Part shown: one piece after another, positions 9,828 to 21,937 of the stretch | How the letters are laid out: every line of letters begins with the position of its first letter | Position numbering within the stretch: the stretch's first letter is position 1 | From: Vogesella fluminis | GTDB taxonomy: Bacteria > Pseudomonadota > Gammaproteobacteria > Burkholderiales > Chromobacteriaceae | Direction: 5' to 3' | Assembly: GCF_014652335.1 (NCBI RefSeq) | Contig: NZ_BMYP01000008.1 | Coordinates: 1 to 64,000 of the forward strand | DNA: 64,000 nucleotides | Notes under the pieces: model-generated | What the model saw: only the letters and a program-made list of their open reading frames with translations | What the model was told of the DNA's origin: nothing | The model's database searches: none | Translations under genes and position numbers: made by a program

Positions 9828-9841
9828 CAAACAATCGTTTC
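9828..9841. promoter_or_regulatory. PsrA/FadR-type operator upstream of fadL
   Basis: CAAAC-AATC-GTTTC fits the [GC]AAAC-N4-GTTT[GC] palindrome bound by PsrA, the TetR-family fatty-acid-responsive repressor of Pseudomonas. The same 14 bases recur before the acyl-CoA-binding-protein gene at 31260-31273. It is about 120 bp upstream of the fadL start, in the gap before the thioesterase gene. Confidence 0.6.
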
Positions 9842-9865
9842 AACGAAACAACACAGCAAATGCAC

Positions 9866-10255
9866 TCAGGAAATGATGCGGGATTTGCCTTCAGCATCAA
9901 TTGCGACATAGGTGGCAATCACCTCGGTAATCGGCACCACTTCGCCGCCGAGGCGCTCCGCCTCCACCGTTACCTTCAAGGTGACCGATTTCTGCCCGAG
10001 CCGGAAACACTCGGCATACAGTGACACCACGTCACCGACATGGATGGGGCTGGTGAGCTGGAAGGCATTGACCGCGACTGTCGTCACCGGCCCCCTGGCC
10101 AGCCTTTCGGCGCAGATGGCGCCGGCGGTATCGATCTGGAACATCAGCCAGCCGGCGTGGACGCGACCGTGGGCATTGGTGCTGCGTGGCTCGGCACGCA
10201 GGCGCAGCACCGGCTCGTGGCAGATTTCGGGGTGTTGCTGTGGGGATGGGGTCAT
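9866..10255 (-). CDS. YciA-like hot-dog acyl-CoA thioesterase
   Basis: A 129-residue single hot-dog-fold protein of the acyl-CoA thioester hydrolase (YciA/BFIT) family. The segment STNAHGRVHAGWLMFQIDTA is the family's N-terminal helix region with the catalytic Asp and Asn/His neighbourhood, followed by strands such as SPIHVGDVVSLYAECFRLGQ. It should hydrolyse acyl-CoA to free acid and CoA in the cytoplasm. The start is the ATG at 10255, preceded by GAGAGA; the open frame extends 13 codons further without a ribosome site. It lies between fadL and fadE on the same strand, consistent with a job in acyl-CoA homeostasis. Confidence 0.88.
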   Translation of the reverse strand: MTPSPQQHPEICHEPVLRLRAEPRSTNAHGRVHAGWLMFQIDTAGAICAERLARGPVTTVAVNAFQLTSPIHVGDVVSLYAECFRLGQKSVTLKVTVEAERLGGEVVPITEVIATYVAIDAEGKSRIIS

Positions 10256-10339
10256 GTTGTCTCTCTCGGTGGCACTCTGTCGATAGAGTACCATCGACAG
10301 AGCCGGACGTTACCGCCCGGCTCCTTATTGTTTAGCCGA

Positions 10340-12793
10340 TCAGAAGATCAGCCGCTGCAGCAGTGTGTCATCATGCTGCCCAAGCTCCATGTCGAAATCA
10401 TCGACCATGATCACGTCGCGCTTCAGCTTGCGTGCGCGCGTCACGGCGTCGAACTCCTGCTGCGTAATCTGGCCGGACTGCCATGCTTCTGCCAACCGCT
10501 CACGCGCGGTGACAGCCTTGAACTTGCCATCGCGACCCAGCTTGCGCAGCTTCTGCTCCACCGGCTCGGTCTCCAGCATCGCGCGCAACGCCGGCTCCAG
10601 CACGCCCACCGGATCGGCCTCATCCTTCGACACGAACATGCCGCGGGTCAGCCGGGTACGGGTCGGCCCCAGTTCCATGAGCAGGCGGGCGACCTGAGTA
10701 CCGGTGCGGTCACTGGCCGGTTTCAGGGTCAGCCCCCACGGGAAGATCACCTTGCGCAGGATTACGGCCAAGGTGCGGCTGGGCAGGTTGGCAAGGAAGC
10801 CGTCCATCGCCTGCTGCAAGTCGTACAGCGCATTCTCCACCGCCCACTGCAGCACCGGCAGATCTTCTTTCGGTGCGCCGTCGCGCTCGAAGCGCTTCAG
10901 GCAGGCAGAGGCGATATACAGGTTGGACAGCATATCACCCAGGCGCGCCGACAGCTTCTCGCGGAATTTCAGCGAGCCGCCCAGGCTGAACATCGCCATG
11001 TCGGACAGCAGCGCAAAGGCGCTGGAGAAACGGGTCAGCTGCTTGTAGTAGGCGGCCACTTCGCCGCCTTTCGGGCTGCCGACCAGCCTGGCGCCGGTCA
11101 GGCCCATCCACAGCGAACGGAACACGTTGCTGATCACGAAGTTGATGTGGCCGGTGATGGCCTTGTCGAACTCGGCGGCGTCGTTGCTCATCGCCGCCTT
11201 CATCTCGCGCAGCACGAAGGGATGGCAACGGATCGCGCCCTGGCCGTAGATGATCATCGAACGGGTCAGGATGTTGGCGCCTTCCACCGTGATCGCGATC
11301 GGGATCGCTTGGTAGGCACGCGCCAGATAGTTGCGCGGCCCCAGCACCACCGCTTTACCGCCGTGGATGTCCATCGCGTCGTTCAGCGTTTTGCGCATGC
11401 GCTCGGTGTTGTGATACTTCAGCACCGCGGACAGCACCGACGGCTTCTCGCCGATATCGAGGCCGGTCAAGGCCAGATCCTGCGACGCTTCCATCTGGTA
11501 GGTAAAGCCCCCGATGCGCGCCATCGCCTCGTCCACGCCCTCGAACTTGCCGATGGACAGGCCGAACTGGTCACGGATGCGGGCGTAGGCGCCGGTGGTG
11601 TAGGACGCCACCTTGCCGGAGGCCACCGACATCGCCGGCAGCGAGATGCAGCGGCCGACCGACAGGCACTCGACCAGCATGCGCCAGCCCTGGCCCGCAA
11701 AATCACGACCACCGATGATCCACTCCAGCGGAATGAACACATCGCGGCCCCAGGTCGGGCCGTTCATGAACACGGCACCACCCGGATAGTGGCGGCGGCC
11801 GATGCACACGCCGTCATGCTCGGTCGGCACCAGTGCGCAGGTGATGCCGATGTCTTCCTTGTCGCCCAGCAGGTGATCCGGGTCGTACATCTTGAATGCG
11901 AGGCCAAGAATGGTGGCCACCGGTGCCAGCGTGATCCAGCGCTTCTCCCAGCTCACGCGCAGGCCGAGCACGTCGTCAAAACGTTGGCCGCTGCGCGGGT
12001 CGGTGTAGCTGCCGCGGCACACCACGCCGTAGTCCGGGATGGCGCCGGCGTCGGAGCCGGCGTACGGGCTGGTCAGCGCGAAGCACGGCACCTCGATGCC
12101 CTTGGACAGGCGCGGCAGGTAGTAGTCCTTCTGCGCCTCGGTGCCGTAGTGCTGCAGCAGTTCGCCGGGGCCCAGCGAATTGGGCACCATCACCGACACC
12201 GCCGCGGTGCCGCCGCGGGTGGCGATCTTGGTGACCACCTTGGCATGCGCGTAGTTGGAGAACTCCAGACCGCCGTACTTCTTCTTGACGATCATGCCGA
12301 GGAAGCCATTGTCCTTGATGAACTGCCACACGTCCGGCGGCAGGTCCTTCAGCTCGTGCGTGATTTTCCAGTCGTCGACCATCCTGCATAGCTGTTCGGT
12401 CGGACCATCCAGAAACGCCTGCTCTTCGGCAGTCAGTTTCGGGTCCGGGAAGGACAGCAGGCGCTTCCAGTCCGGCTTGCCGGAGAACAGGTCGCGATCC
12501 CACCACACGGTACCGGCGTTGATCGCTTCCTGCTCGGTCTGCGACATGGCAGGGGTGATTTTCTTGAAGATGGTGAACACCGGACTGGTGAACACGGCAC
12601 GGCGCAGCGGCACGATGTTGAGCACGGCAGCGATCACGCCGGCCACGCCCCAGACCCCGACGGGGACCTGGCAGCCCCAGACTGGCTGCAGGCTGGCAAG
12701 CCAGCCCGCGATTACGACAGTCCACGCCAGAACGGGAGCGCGGAAATACGCGAGCGCCCCGAGCAGCAGGATCAGAACAATAGCAGATGTCAT
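10340..12793 (-). CDS. fadE: Acyl-CoA dehydrogenase, FadE type
   Basis: Large (817-residue) FAD-dependent acyl-CoA dehydrogenase of the E. coli FadE class, which makes the first oxidation in beta-oxidation and passes electrons through ETF. The N-terminus has two hydrophobic segments (about 2-22 and 28-60) typical of this membrane-associated class. The dehydrogenase core follows from about residue 85; ADP/FAD region segments such as ALTSPYAGSDAG and MNGPTWGRDVFIP are visible. The C-terminal ~250 residues form the FadE-specific domain. It is 34 bp downstream of the TetR regulator on the same strand, so the two are probably co-transcribed. Confidence 0.94.
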   Translation of the reverse strand: MTSAIVLILLLGALAYFRAPVLAWTVVIAGWLASLQPVWGCQVPVGVWGVAGVIAAVLNIVPLRRAVFTSPVFTIFKKITPAMSQTEQEAINAGTVWWDRDLFSGKPDWKRLLSFPDPKLTAEEQAFLDGPTEQLCRMVDDWKITHELKDLPPDVWQFIKDNGFLGMIVKKKYGGLEFSNYAHAKVVTKIATRGGTAAVSVMVPNSLGPGELLQHYGTEAQKDYYLPRLSKGIEVPCFALTSPYAGSDAGAIPDYGVVCRGSYTDPRSGQRFDDVLGLRVSWEKRWITLAPVATILGLAFKMYDPDHLLGDKEDIGITCALVPTEHDGVCIGRRHYPGGAVFMNGPTWGRDVFIPLEWIIGGRDFAGQGWRMLVECLSVGRCISLPAMSVASGKVASYTTGAYARIRDQFGLSIGKFEGVDEAMARIGGFTYQMEASQDLALTGLDIGEKPSVLSAVLKYHNTERMRKTLNDAMDIHGGKAVVLGPRNYLARAYQAIPIAITVEGANILTRSMIIYGQGAIRCHPFVLREMKAAMSNDAAEFDKAITGHINFVISNVFRSLWMGLTGARLVGSPKGGEVAAYYKQLTRFSSAFALLSDMAMFSLGGSLKFREKLSARLGDMLSNLYIASACLKRFERDGAPKEDLPVLQWAVENALYDLQQAMDGFLANLPSRTLAVILRKVIFPWGLTLKPASDRTGTQVARLLMELGPTRTRLTRGMFVSKDEADPVGVLEPALRAMLETEPVEQKLRKLGRDGKFKAVTARERLAEAWQSGQITQQEFDAVTRARKLKRDVIMVDDFDMELGQHDDTLLQRLIF

Positions 12794-12827
12794 TATGGTT
12801 ACCCTCGTGTTGACCTCGTGGAGTCAA

Positions 12828-13514
12828 TCAGACGGGCGCCGTCAACCCCGCTACGACGAAAGGCACCAGGTGCTTGACGACCATGTCCGGGTCACGGGCG
12901 GAAACCACCTGACTGCGGACAAAGATCTTCAGCACATCATTACCGGCGAAGGCATTGAACATCACGCCAAAGGCAAAATGCATGCGCCAGGCAATATCTT
13001 CGGTTTCAAACTGCGGCAAAGCTGCCTGGAAGGCACTGCTATAGCGCTGTACAAACACGCTGTACTGCTGGTTCAGTGCCTCGCGCAGCAGGCGGTGGTT
13101 TTCCACCAGCGTGCGCGACATCAAGCGGACAAACAGCGCCCCGCCCTTGGTCGGGTCTTTCGACAACATCAGACAGGGCTTGATGAAAGTCAGTACCAGC
13201 GCCTCGGCGGTCAACGCTTGTCCGGATTGTTCCAGCGCATCGAGTTCGGCCAGACAGGCGGCCACAAACGGGCCGATCCTGCGCATGAACACCGATTCGA
13301 ACAGCGCATCCTTTGAACCGAAGTGGTAGTTCACAGCGGCCAGGTTGACTTCAGCCTGCTGTGTGATCATGCGAAGTGAGGTGGCCTCGAAGCCATGCTC
13401 GACAAACAGCCGCTCGGCAACATCGAGAATCCGAGTTGCGGTATCGGGTTTGTTCACTTCCATGTCGTCTTGCACTTTCATCGGATTGAGTAATTGCGTC
13501 GCCTTGTCCATCAT
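12828..13514 (-). CDS. TetR/AcrR-family transcriptional regulator, PsrA-like
   Basis: A TetR-type helix-turn-helix domain is near the N-terminus (ATRILDVAERLFVEHGFEAT, then LRMITQQAEVNLAAVNYHFG), followed by a ligand domain (FVRLMSRTLVENHRLLREAL). The layout resembles PsrA, a fatty-acyl-responsive repressor of beta-oxidation genes in Pseudomonas. It is the first gene of a fadE operon and its upstream region has two tandem AAAC-N4-GTTT-type palindromes, which suggests autoregulation. The start is uncertain: the frame opens at 13514, but an ATG 17 codons later (MEVNKPDT) gives a length closer to the family. Ligand and operator are inferred from context. Confidence 0.85.
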   Translation of the reverse strand: MMDKATQLLNPMKVQDDMEVNKPDTATRILDVAERLFVEHGFEATSLRMITQQAEVNLAAVNYHFGSKDALFESVFMRRIGPFVAACLAELDALEQSGQALTAEALVLTFIKPCLMLSKDPTKGGALFVRLMSRTLVENHRLLREALNQQYSVFVQRYSSAFQAALPQFETEDIAWRMHFAFGVMFNAFAGNDVLKIFVRSQVVSARDPDMVVKHLVPFVVAGLTAPV

Positions 13515-13521
13515 GATTTTA

Positions 13522-13546
13522 GAACAAGCGTTTTAAACTTACGTTT
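13522..13546. promoter_or_regulatory. Tandem PsrA-type operators before the tetR-fadE operon
   Basis: Two adjacent palindromes, GAAC-AAGC-GTTT (13522-13533) and AAAC-TTAC-GTTT (13535-13546), lie just upstream of the regulator's start. The second is an exact AAAC-N4-GTTT match. Their position suggests repression of the regulator-fadE operon. Confidence 0.6.
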
Positions 13547-13606
13547 TAATTTGATGCCTGTCAAGAAATGCATTCCTGAAGCCTCCCGCGGTAAACACAA
13601 GTAAAA

Positions 13607-13631
13607 CGGCAGTCCTTAGTCTAGACTGCCG
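13607..13631 (-). terminator. Rho-independent terminator of metZ
   Basis: CGGCAGTC / GACTGCCG stem with a 9-base loop, followed on the minus strand by TTTTAC. It lies about 25 bp past the metZ stop codon. Confidence 0.75.
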
Positions 13632-13638
13632 CTTGATT

Positions 13639-13652
13639 GAAACAAACGTTTT
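13639..13652. promoter_or_regulatory. Additional PsrA-type operator candidate
   Basis: GAAAC-AAAC-GTTTT matches the AAAC-N4-GTTT palindrome. It lies ~125 bp upstream of the TetR gene, immediately after the metZ stop codon, so it could be a distal operator or a chance match. Confidence 0.45.
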
Positions 13653-13654
13653 TA

Positions 13655-14836
13655 TTACAAGCCTCTAGCGAGATCCGCCTTCAGGTCGTCGACGTGCTCC
13701 AGGCCGATGGCAAGCCGCAGCAGGCCTTCGCTGATGCCGGCACGTGCCCGCGCTTCCGGCGTGATGCGCGCATGGGTGGTCGATGCCGGATGGGTGATGG
13801 TGGTCTTGACATCACCCAGGTTGGCGGTGCGGGAAATGATCTGCACTGCGTCCACCACCCGCCAGGCTGCCTCGCGCCCGCCCGTGATCTCGAACGACAC
13901 CACCGCCCCGCCGCTGCGCTGCTGCTGTTGCGCCAGCGCAAATTGCGGATGGCTTTCCAGTCCCGGGTAGAACACGCGCGCCACCGACGGCTGTTGCTCC
14001 AGCCAGCGTGCCAGTTGCAGCGCATTGGCGGAATGCTTTTCCATACGCAGGTGCAGCGTTTCCAGACCGGACAGCAGCACCCAGGCATTGAAGGCAGCCA
14101 GGGTCGGGCCGGCGGTACGCACGTGCAGGTAGATCTGCTCGATCAGCTTGTCGTTGCCGACCACCGCCCCGCCCAGCACCCGGCCGTGGCCGTCGAGGTA
14201 CTTGGTGGCGGAGTGCACCACCAGATCGGCGCCCAGTTGCAGCGGCTGCTGCAGCGCCGGCGAACAGAAACAGTTGTCGACCACCAGCAGGGCACCGGCT
14301 TCATGCGCGATGTCGGCGACGGCGGCGATGTCGGCCAGCTCGGTGAGCGGGTTGGACGGCGTTTCCAGGAAGAACAGCTTGGTATTGGGCTTCACCGCCG
14401 CCCGCCACGCCTCAGGATCGGAGGCGTCGACATAGCTGGTCTCGATATTGAACTTGCCGAGAATGCTGTTGAACAGGTTGATGGTGGAGCCGAACAGGCT
14501 CTGCGACGACACCACGTGATCACCGGCCTTGAGCAGGGTCAGCATGGTGGCCTGGATCGCGGCCATGCCGCTGGCGGTGGCAATCGCGCGCTCACCGCCT
14601 TCCATTGCGGCCAACCTTTGCTGGAAGGCGCTGACGGTCGGATTGGTAAAACGGGAATAGGTGTAGCCTTCGATCTCGCCCATGAACATGGCGGCGGCCT
14701 GTGCGGCCGTATCAAAGGTAAAGCTGGAGGTCAGGTGCAGGCTCTGGCTGTGTTCGCGGTATTCGCTGGTTTCGCGGCCGGCGCGGATGGCCAGCGTCTC
14801 GGGGTGCAAGGAGGGACAGGTGTCTTCGCGCGACAT
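13655..14836 (-). CDS. metZ: O-succinylhomoserine sulfhydrylase
   Basis: PLP-dependent Cys/Met-metabolism enzyme that makes homocysteine directly from O-succinylhomoserine and sulfide in methionine synthesis. The PLP lysine lies in VVHSATKYLDGHGRV; upstream are the cofactor-contacting YSRFTNPT and the phosphate-binding ATASGMAAIQA segments. At 393 residues it fits MetZ/MetB. MetZ rather than cystathionine gamma-synthase is chosen from overall resemblance, and I am less sure of that distinction than of the family. The start ATG at 14836 is the one compatible with family length; the open frame extends upstream without homology. It follows purF but is separated from it by an inverted repeat. A copy of the 12-base word (14607-14618) lies inside the gene. 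Confidence 0.9.
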   Translation of the reverse strand: MSREDTCPSLHPETLAIRAGRETSEYREHSQSLHLTSSFTFDTAAQAAAMFMGEIEGYTYSRFTNPTVSAFQQRLAAMEGGERAIATASGMAAIQATMLTLLKAGDHVVSSQSLFGSTINLFNSILGKFNIETSYVDASDPEAWRAAVKPNTKLFFLETPSNPLTELADIAAVADIAHEAGALLVVDNCFCSPALQQPLQLGADLVVHSATKYLDGHGRVLGGAVVGNDKLIEQIYLHVRTAGPTLAAFNAWVLLSGLETLHLRMEKHSANALQLARWLEQQPSVARVFYPGLESHPQFALAQQQQRSGGAVVSFEITGGREAAWRVVDAVQIISRTANLGDVKTTITHPASTTHARITPEARARAGISEGLLRLAIGLEHVDDLKADLARGL

Positions 14837-14881
14837 GGTGGGCTCTCGTACGGCGTATGGCTGAAAGACTTTCAACAATAA

Positions 14882-14910
14882 CAAGGGTTGGCCGCAACAG
14901 CCAACCCTTG
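14882..14910. terminator. Inverted repeat after purF built from the GGTTGGCCGCAA word
   Basis: CAAGGGTTGGC and GCCAACCCTTG pair across a 7-base loop, 16 bp after the purF stop codon. There is no strong T-run, so termination strength is unclear. The left arm continues into GGTTGGCCGCAA, a one-mismatch copy of the dispersed word. Confidence 0.6.
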
Positions 14911-14925
14911 TCGTTATAAAGAAAT

Positions 14926-16470
<1,545 letters not shown>

Positions 16471-16542
16471 AGCTCATCCCCAGACTACACGAGTAAAAAC
16501 AAGGGGTGACAGCGGATCGCGCCATCACCCCTCTTGGTACTG

Positions 16543-17034
16543 CTAAAAAAAGCGCACCGCCTGTGCCAGCGTATCTGGCAGCCACGGCCTGGCTGCTATC
16601 GCCACCGCCTCGAACGGCGGCACCAGCAAGGCGTCGCGCCAGAAATTCTGTTGCGGCATGGCACTCATCCCACCCAGCATCACCAGCACCGTGACCAGCA
16701 GCAAGCCGCGGGCCAAACCGAACACGACGCCAAGAAAACGGTTGACGCCTCCCAGGCCGACCGCATCGATCAGCGCGGTCAGGGTCACGCGAAACAGCGC
16801 CGTTGCCAGCCACGTCAGCAGCAACAGCACAACAAACGCGGCAATCAGCTGCAGGCCCTGGCCGGCTAGCGGCATGAAACCGGCCACTTCCGGGGCGAAA
16901 CTGCGCGCCACCCAGAAGGCCAGCAGCCACGAACACAGCGACAGCAGCTCGGCGGCCAGGCCGCGGAACAGCGCCACGGTCATGGAACCTAAGATGATGG
17001 CAAGAATCAGCCAGTCAAGAGCCGTCAGCATCAT
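16543..17034 (-). CDS. cvpA: CvpA family inner-membrane protein
   Basis: 163 residues with about four membrane helices, beginning MLTALDWLILAIILGSM and containing the family's GLARGLLLV segment. CvpA was named for colicin V production; in other bacteria it is tied to envelope homeostasis, and its biochemical role is unsettled. Its start overlaps the stop codon of the SPOR-domain gene by four bases (ATGA), so translation is coupled. purF follows 72 bp downstream. Confidence 0.92.
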   Translation of the reverse strand: MMLTALDWLILAIILGSMTVALFRGLAAELLSLCSWLLAFWVARSFAPEVAGFMPLAGQGLQLIAAFVVLLLLTWLATALFRVTLTALIDAVGLGGVNRFLGVVFGLARGLLLVTVLVMLGGMSAMPQQNFWRDALLVPPFEAVAIAARPWLPDTLAQAVRFF

Positions 17035-17768
17035 TGGGTGACGATAATGCCCGACACGCCGGCACGCTCCAGCTTACGCAACGCGGCATCGGCCTCGGCA
17101 CGGCTGCCGAACGGGCCGACACGTACCCGCGTCACCTCGCCCTTGCTGGTCTGCACCTTGCTGAAACGGGCAGTAATGCCGACTGCGGACAGGCGTTGCT
17201 TCAGCGTGCTGATCTTGTCCGCATCGGACAGCGCGGCCAACTGTACCTGGTATTTTTCGACAGCCGCCGCGCGCAGCGCTTCCGCCTCGCGCCCTTCCAG
17301 AATTGCCATCGGGTCCGGTGCCGCCTTCTTCTCCGCGACGACCGGCTCGACTTTCCTGTCGGCCGGCCTCGGTGCCGCCGGTTTCGGCTCGGCCGGCTTC
17401 GGTTCAGCCGCTTTCGGCACTGCGGGTGGCATCACCGCTACGACCGGAGCCACGACCTGCGGGCGACTGGCTTCGGCGGCGGGCGGAGGCACCAGCACGC
17501 TGTCTTCCGGCGGCAGTGTGGCGAGGATGTCGGTTTCCTGCGGCGCCGAGGCTGTTACCGGCGGCTGCACCACGGGTGCCGGTGTCGGCGCCGAGGTCGG
17601 CAGGCCGGAGATCTCGACCTGTTCCGGCTTCATTTCCTGCTCCGGCAGCGCGTCCAGCACATTCCACAGCACGCTGGTGGCTACCAGTACCAGCACGATG
17701 GCGCCGACCAGGCGGCGACGCGCCCGCTTGCGCAGCATCAGCAGTTCATCGTGGGCGGAAAGAGACAT
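17031..17768 (-). CDS. SPOR-domain inner-membrane protein (DedD-like)
   Basis: 245 residues: a short basic cytoplasmic N-terminus, one membrane helix at about 20-40 (LVGAIVLVLVATSVLWNVL), a long Pro/Ala/Lys-rich periplasmic linker (about 50-160) and a C-terminal SPOR domain (about 165-245) with the YQVQLAALSDADKISTLKQR start and VRVGPFGSRAEADAALRKL end. SPOR domains bind denuded peptidoglycan at the septum, so a cell-division role like DedD is likely. It sits between folC and cvpA, the classical dedD position. A GAGGA ribosome site precedes the ATG. Confidence 0.9.
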   Translation of the reverse strand: MSLSAHDELLMLRKRARRRLVGAIVLVLVATSVLWNVLDALPEQEMKPEQVEISGLPTSAPTPAPVVQPPVTASAPQETDILATLPPEDSVLVPPPAAEASRPQVVAPVVAVMPPAVPKAAEPKPAEPKPAAPRPADRKVEPVVAEKKAAPDPMAILEGREAEALRAAAVEKYQVQLAALSDADKISTLKQRLSAVGITARFSKVQTSKGEVTRVRVGPFGSRAEADAALRKLERAGVSGIIVTQ

Positions 17769-17777
17769 CTGGCGTCC

Positions 17778-19046
17778 TCAGGCGTGAGCGGATTTTGCGG
17801 CCATCACTTCGGCAACGGCATGGAAGGATCCGAAGACCACGATTCTATCATTTTCCCCTGCCGCCGATAAAGCCGCGCGCCACGCCTCGGCGACGCCGGC
17901 AAACGGTTTCACCCTGGCCACGCCCTGCGCATGCAGCTGGCTTGTCAATGCTGCGGCGGTTTGGCCGCGCGGCATATCCAGGCCGCCGACAAACCACTCG
18001 TCGAACTCGTCTTTCAGCGCCGTCACCACCGCCGGCAGGTCCTTGTCGGACAGCATCGAGAACACCGCAAAGCGGTTCTGCGCGTAGGCCATGCGCTTCA
18101 GGCTGTCGGCCAGCGCGCGGGCGGCGTGCGGATTATGGCCAACGTCGAGAATGACCAGCGGCCGCCCCGGCAGCACCTGGAAACGACCCGGCCAATCGAC
18201 CTCCAGCAGGCCGCGCTTGATGGCGCCGATGCCGACCGGCAGCAGCGGGCGCAGCCCTTCCAGTGCCGCCAGCGCCGCTGCGGCATTGATCATCTGGTAC
18301 TCGCCGCGCAGCGCCGGCACCGGCAAGGCGTGGCGGTGCACATCACCCATGTGGAACGACCACTGGTGGTCGAGACGGGTGATGCCGAAATCCTTGCCCA
18401 CCAGCTTGAGATCGGCGCCAAGGTTGGCCGCATGCTGCAGCAGGCTTTGCGGCGGATTGGGGTCGGCGCAGATCGCCAGCTTGCCGGCGCGGAAGATACC
18501 GGCCTTCTCGAAGCCGACCAGCTCACGGGTGTCGCCGAGATAGCTCTGGTGGTCGAGATCGACGCTGACCACCACCGACACTTCCGGCTCGAAGATGTTG
18601 ACCGCGTCGAGACGGCCGCCGAGGCCGACTTCCAGCACCGCGACATCGACCTGCTCGTCGATGAAGGTGTGCATCGCCGCCAGGGTGCCGAACTCGAAAT
18701 AGGTCAGCGTGGCATCGCCACGCGCCGCCTCGATGGCGGCAAAGCTTTGCACGATGCGCTCGTCGCTGACCGGCTGCATGTTGATGGCGACACGCTCGTT
18801 GTAGCGCAGGATGTGCGGCGAGGAGTAGGTGCCGACCTTGAAGCCGGCACGCTCCAGCATGGTGGACAGCATGGCGCAGACCGAGCCCTTGCCGTTGGTA
18901 CCGCCGACCAGCACCACTGGAAACGTTGGCCGCAAGCCCATCGCGTCGCGCACCGCGCTGACCCGCGCCAGGCCCATGTCGATGGTGGCGGGGTGGATCG
19001 ATTCCAGATGGGAAAGCCAGTCGTTCAGGGTGTCAAAACTTGCCAT
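17778..19046 (-). CDS. folC: Bifunctional folylpolyglutamate synthase / dihydrofolate synthase
   Basis: Mur-ligase-family ATPase that adds glutamate to dihydropteroate and to folates. The ATP loop VGGTNGKGSVCAML is at about residues 47-60, the SSPHI folate-site motif near 75 and EVGLGGRLDAVN near 138. At 422 residues it has the normal length. It leads the folC-SPOR-cvpA-purF gene string, linking folate and purine supply. A copy of the 12-base word (18922-18933) encodes LRPTF near the N-terminus. Confidence 0.97.
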   Translation of the reverse strand: MASFDTLNDWLSHLESIHPATIDMGLARVSAVRDAMGLRPTFPVVLVGGTNGKGSVCAMLSTMLERAGFKVGTYSSPHILRYNERVAINMQPVSDERIVQSFAAIEAARGDATLTYFEFGTLAAMHTFIDEQVDVAVLEVGLGGRLDAVNIFEPEVSVVVSVDLDHQSYLGDTRELVGFEKAGIFRAGKLAICADPNPPQSLLQHAANLGADLKLVGKDFGITRLDHQWSFHMGDVHRHALPVPALRGEYQMINAAAALAALEGLRPLLPVGIGAIKRGLLEVDWPGRFQVLPGRPLVILDVGHNPHAARALADSLKRMAYAQNRFAVFSMLSDKDLPAVVTALKDEFDEWFVGGLDMPRGQTAAALTSQLHAQGVARVKPFAGVAEAWRAALSAAGENDRIVVFGSFHAVAEVMAAKSAHA

Positions 19047-19052
19047 GCTTGA

Positions 19053-19502
19053 TTACATCCGTTCGGTTTCAGGGTTGCCGGCGTCGCGGCACCAGCGCAC
19101 ATAGACGCGCAAGGCGCGATGGGTGTCGGCCGGCACCGCATCCGGCCACACCAGCAGCCGGTGGCGGCGGCCGCTGTCATCGCTCACGCACAGCACCACC
19201 AGCAGCGGCAAGGCGATACTGGCCGGCAGCAGGCTGACGCGACAGCTCCGGCCGCCCTGCTGCAGTTGCAGTACGCCGCGCATGTCGACGGCAAAGCCGT
19301 CGAAGGTTGGCCGCAGCATGCCGCTCTGGCGCAGCACCTGCCAGGCACAGCCCGCGGCCGCCAGCGACACCAGCAGTGCAAGGTCGCGTTCCAGAAAGGA
19401 CAGTGCCGCCAGCAGTAACAGCAGCGCCACGCTCACTAGTGCGACGGCGATGCGCGACGGCGCCAGCGTGGCGGCAATGGGGCTGATGCGGCTAGCGTGC
19501 AT
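19053..19502 (-). CDS. YgfX-like small inner-membrane protein
   Basis: 149 residues with two hydrophobic segments near residues 18-55, then a soluble domain with WQVLRQSG and LLVWPDAVPADTHRALRVYVRW. The latter strongly resembles the YgfX (CptA) family, whose E. coli member is encoded with SdhE and has been described as an inhibitor of cell-division and cytoskeletal proteins. No SdhE partner is adjacent here. It ends six bases before the folC start and may be co-transcribed with it. The function in this organism is unknown. Confidence 0.7.
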   Translation of the reverse strand: MHASRISPIAATLAPSRIAVALVSVALLLLLAALSFLERDLALLVSLAAAGCAWQVLRQSGMLRPTFDGFAVDMRGVLQLQQGGRSCRVSLLPASIALPLLVVLCVSDDSGRRHRLLVWPDAVPADTHRALRVYVRWCRDAGNPETERM

Positions 19503-19513
19503 CGCGGCGATGG

Positions 19514-19876
19514 TCAGTCTTCGTCAATGTCGACCGGGGAGTTCATGATGTCGGCGTCAACGGTGTCCAGCAGTGTGGAGTGCACTTCGACGTCAAACCA
19601 TTCCCAGAAGGTTTTCAGCGAGCGGTCCTGCGGCCACAGCGCCTCGTCCTCATACCAAGACGACAGCTCGATGCGGAACAGCTTGTCGTACATCTCGTCG
19701 ATGTGGCTGATCGCCTCTTCCGGCTCGTCGAATTCAGGCAAAAGGATCACCGTGCAGTCGGCACGCAGCGCGTCCAGCGACAGTTCGATCATGTCGTTGT
19801 CCGGCACGGCATTCAGCCACGCCAGAAACGGGGCCTTGGGCTTGATAACGGCAACAGAGCGATCAACAAAGTACAT
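19514..19876 (-). CDS. Conserved acidic protein of unknown function
   Basis: 120 residues from the ATG at 19876, which has AAAGGATT just upstream; the frame extends further but without a ribosome site. The protein is acidic, with several Trp/Phe residues (SSWYEDEALWPQD, TFWEWFDVEVHS) and an aspartate/glutamate-rich C-terminus. No signal peptide or membrane segment is seen. I do not recognise the family. It lies 11 bp upstream of ygfX in the same direction, so it may head that transcript, and it diverges from uup. Confidence 0.75.
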   Translation of the reverse strand: MYFVDRSVAVIKPKAPFLAWLNAVPDNDMIELSLDALRADCTVILLPEFDEPEEAISHIDEMYDKLFRIELSSWYEDEALWPQDRSLKTFWEWFDVEVHSTLLDTVDADIMNSPVDIDED

Positions 19877-19973
19877 GGCAAATCCTTTCGCATTGACCTG
19901 CAGCGCAGGTCTTCGGTTGGCGCGCATTGTAACAGCGACCGCCCCCGAGGCGAAGGGCGATGCAGCCACATGC

Positions 19974-19979
19974 TACAAT
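19974..19979 (+). promoter_or_regulatory. Probable -10 element of the uup promoter
   Basis: TACAAT about 41 bases before the uup ATG. The -35 side is poorly conserved, so this rests on one hexamer and its position in the divergent gap. Confidence 0.4.
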
Positions 19980-20020
19980 CCGTGTCATTGCAATAAGAAG
20001 ACAGCCTCCTGCATACCATT

Positions 20021-21933
<1,913 letters not shown>

Positions 21934-21937
<4 letters not shown>
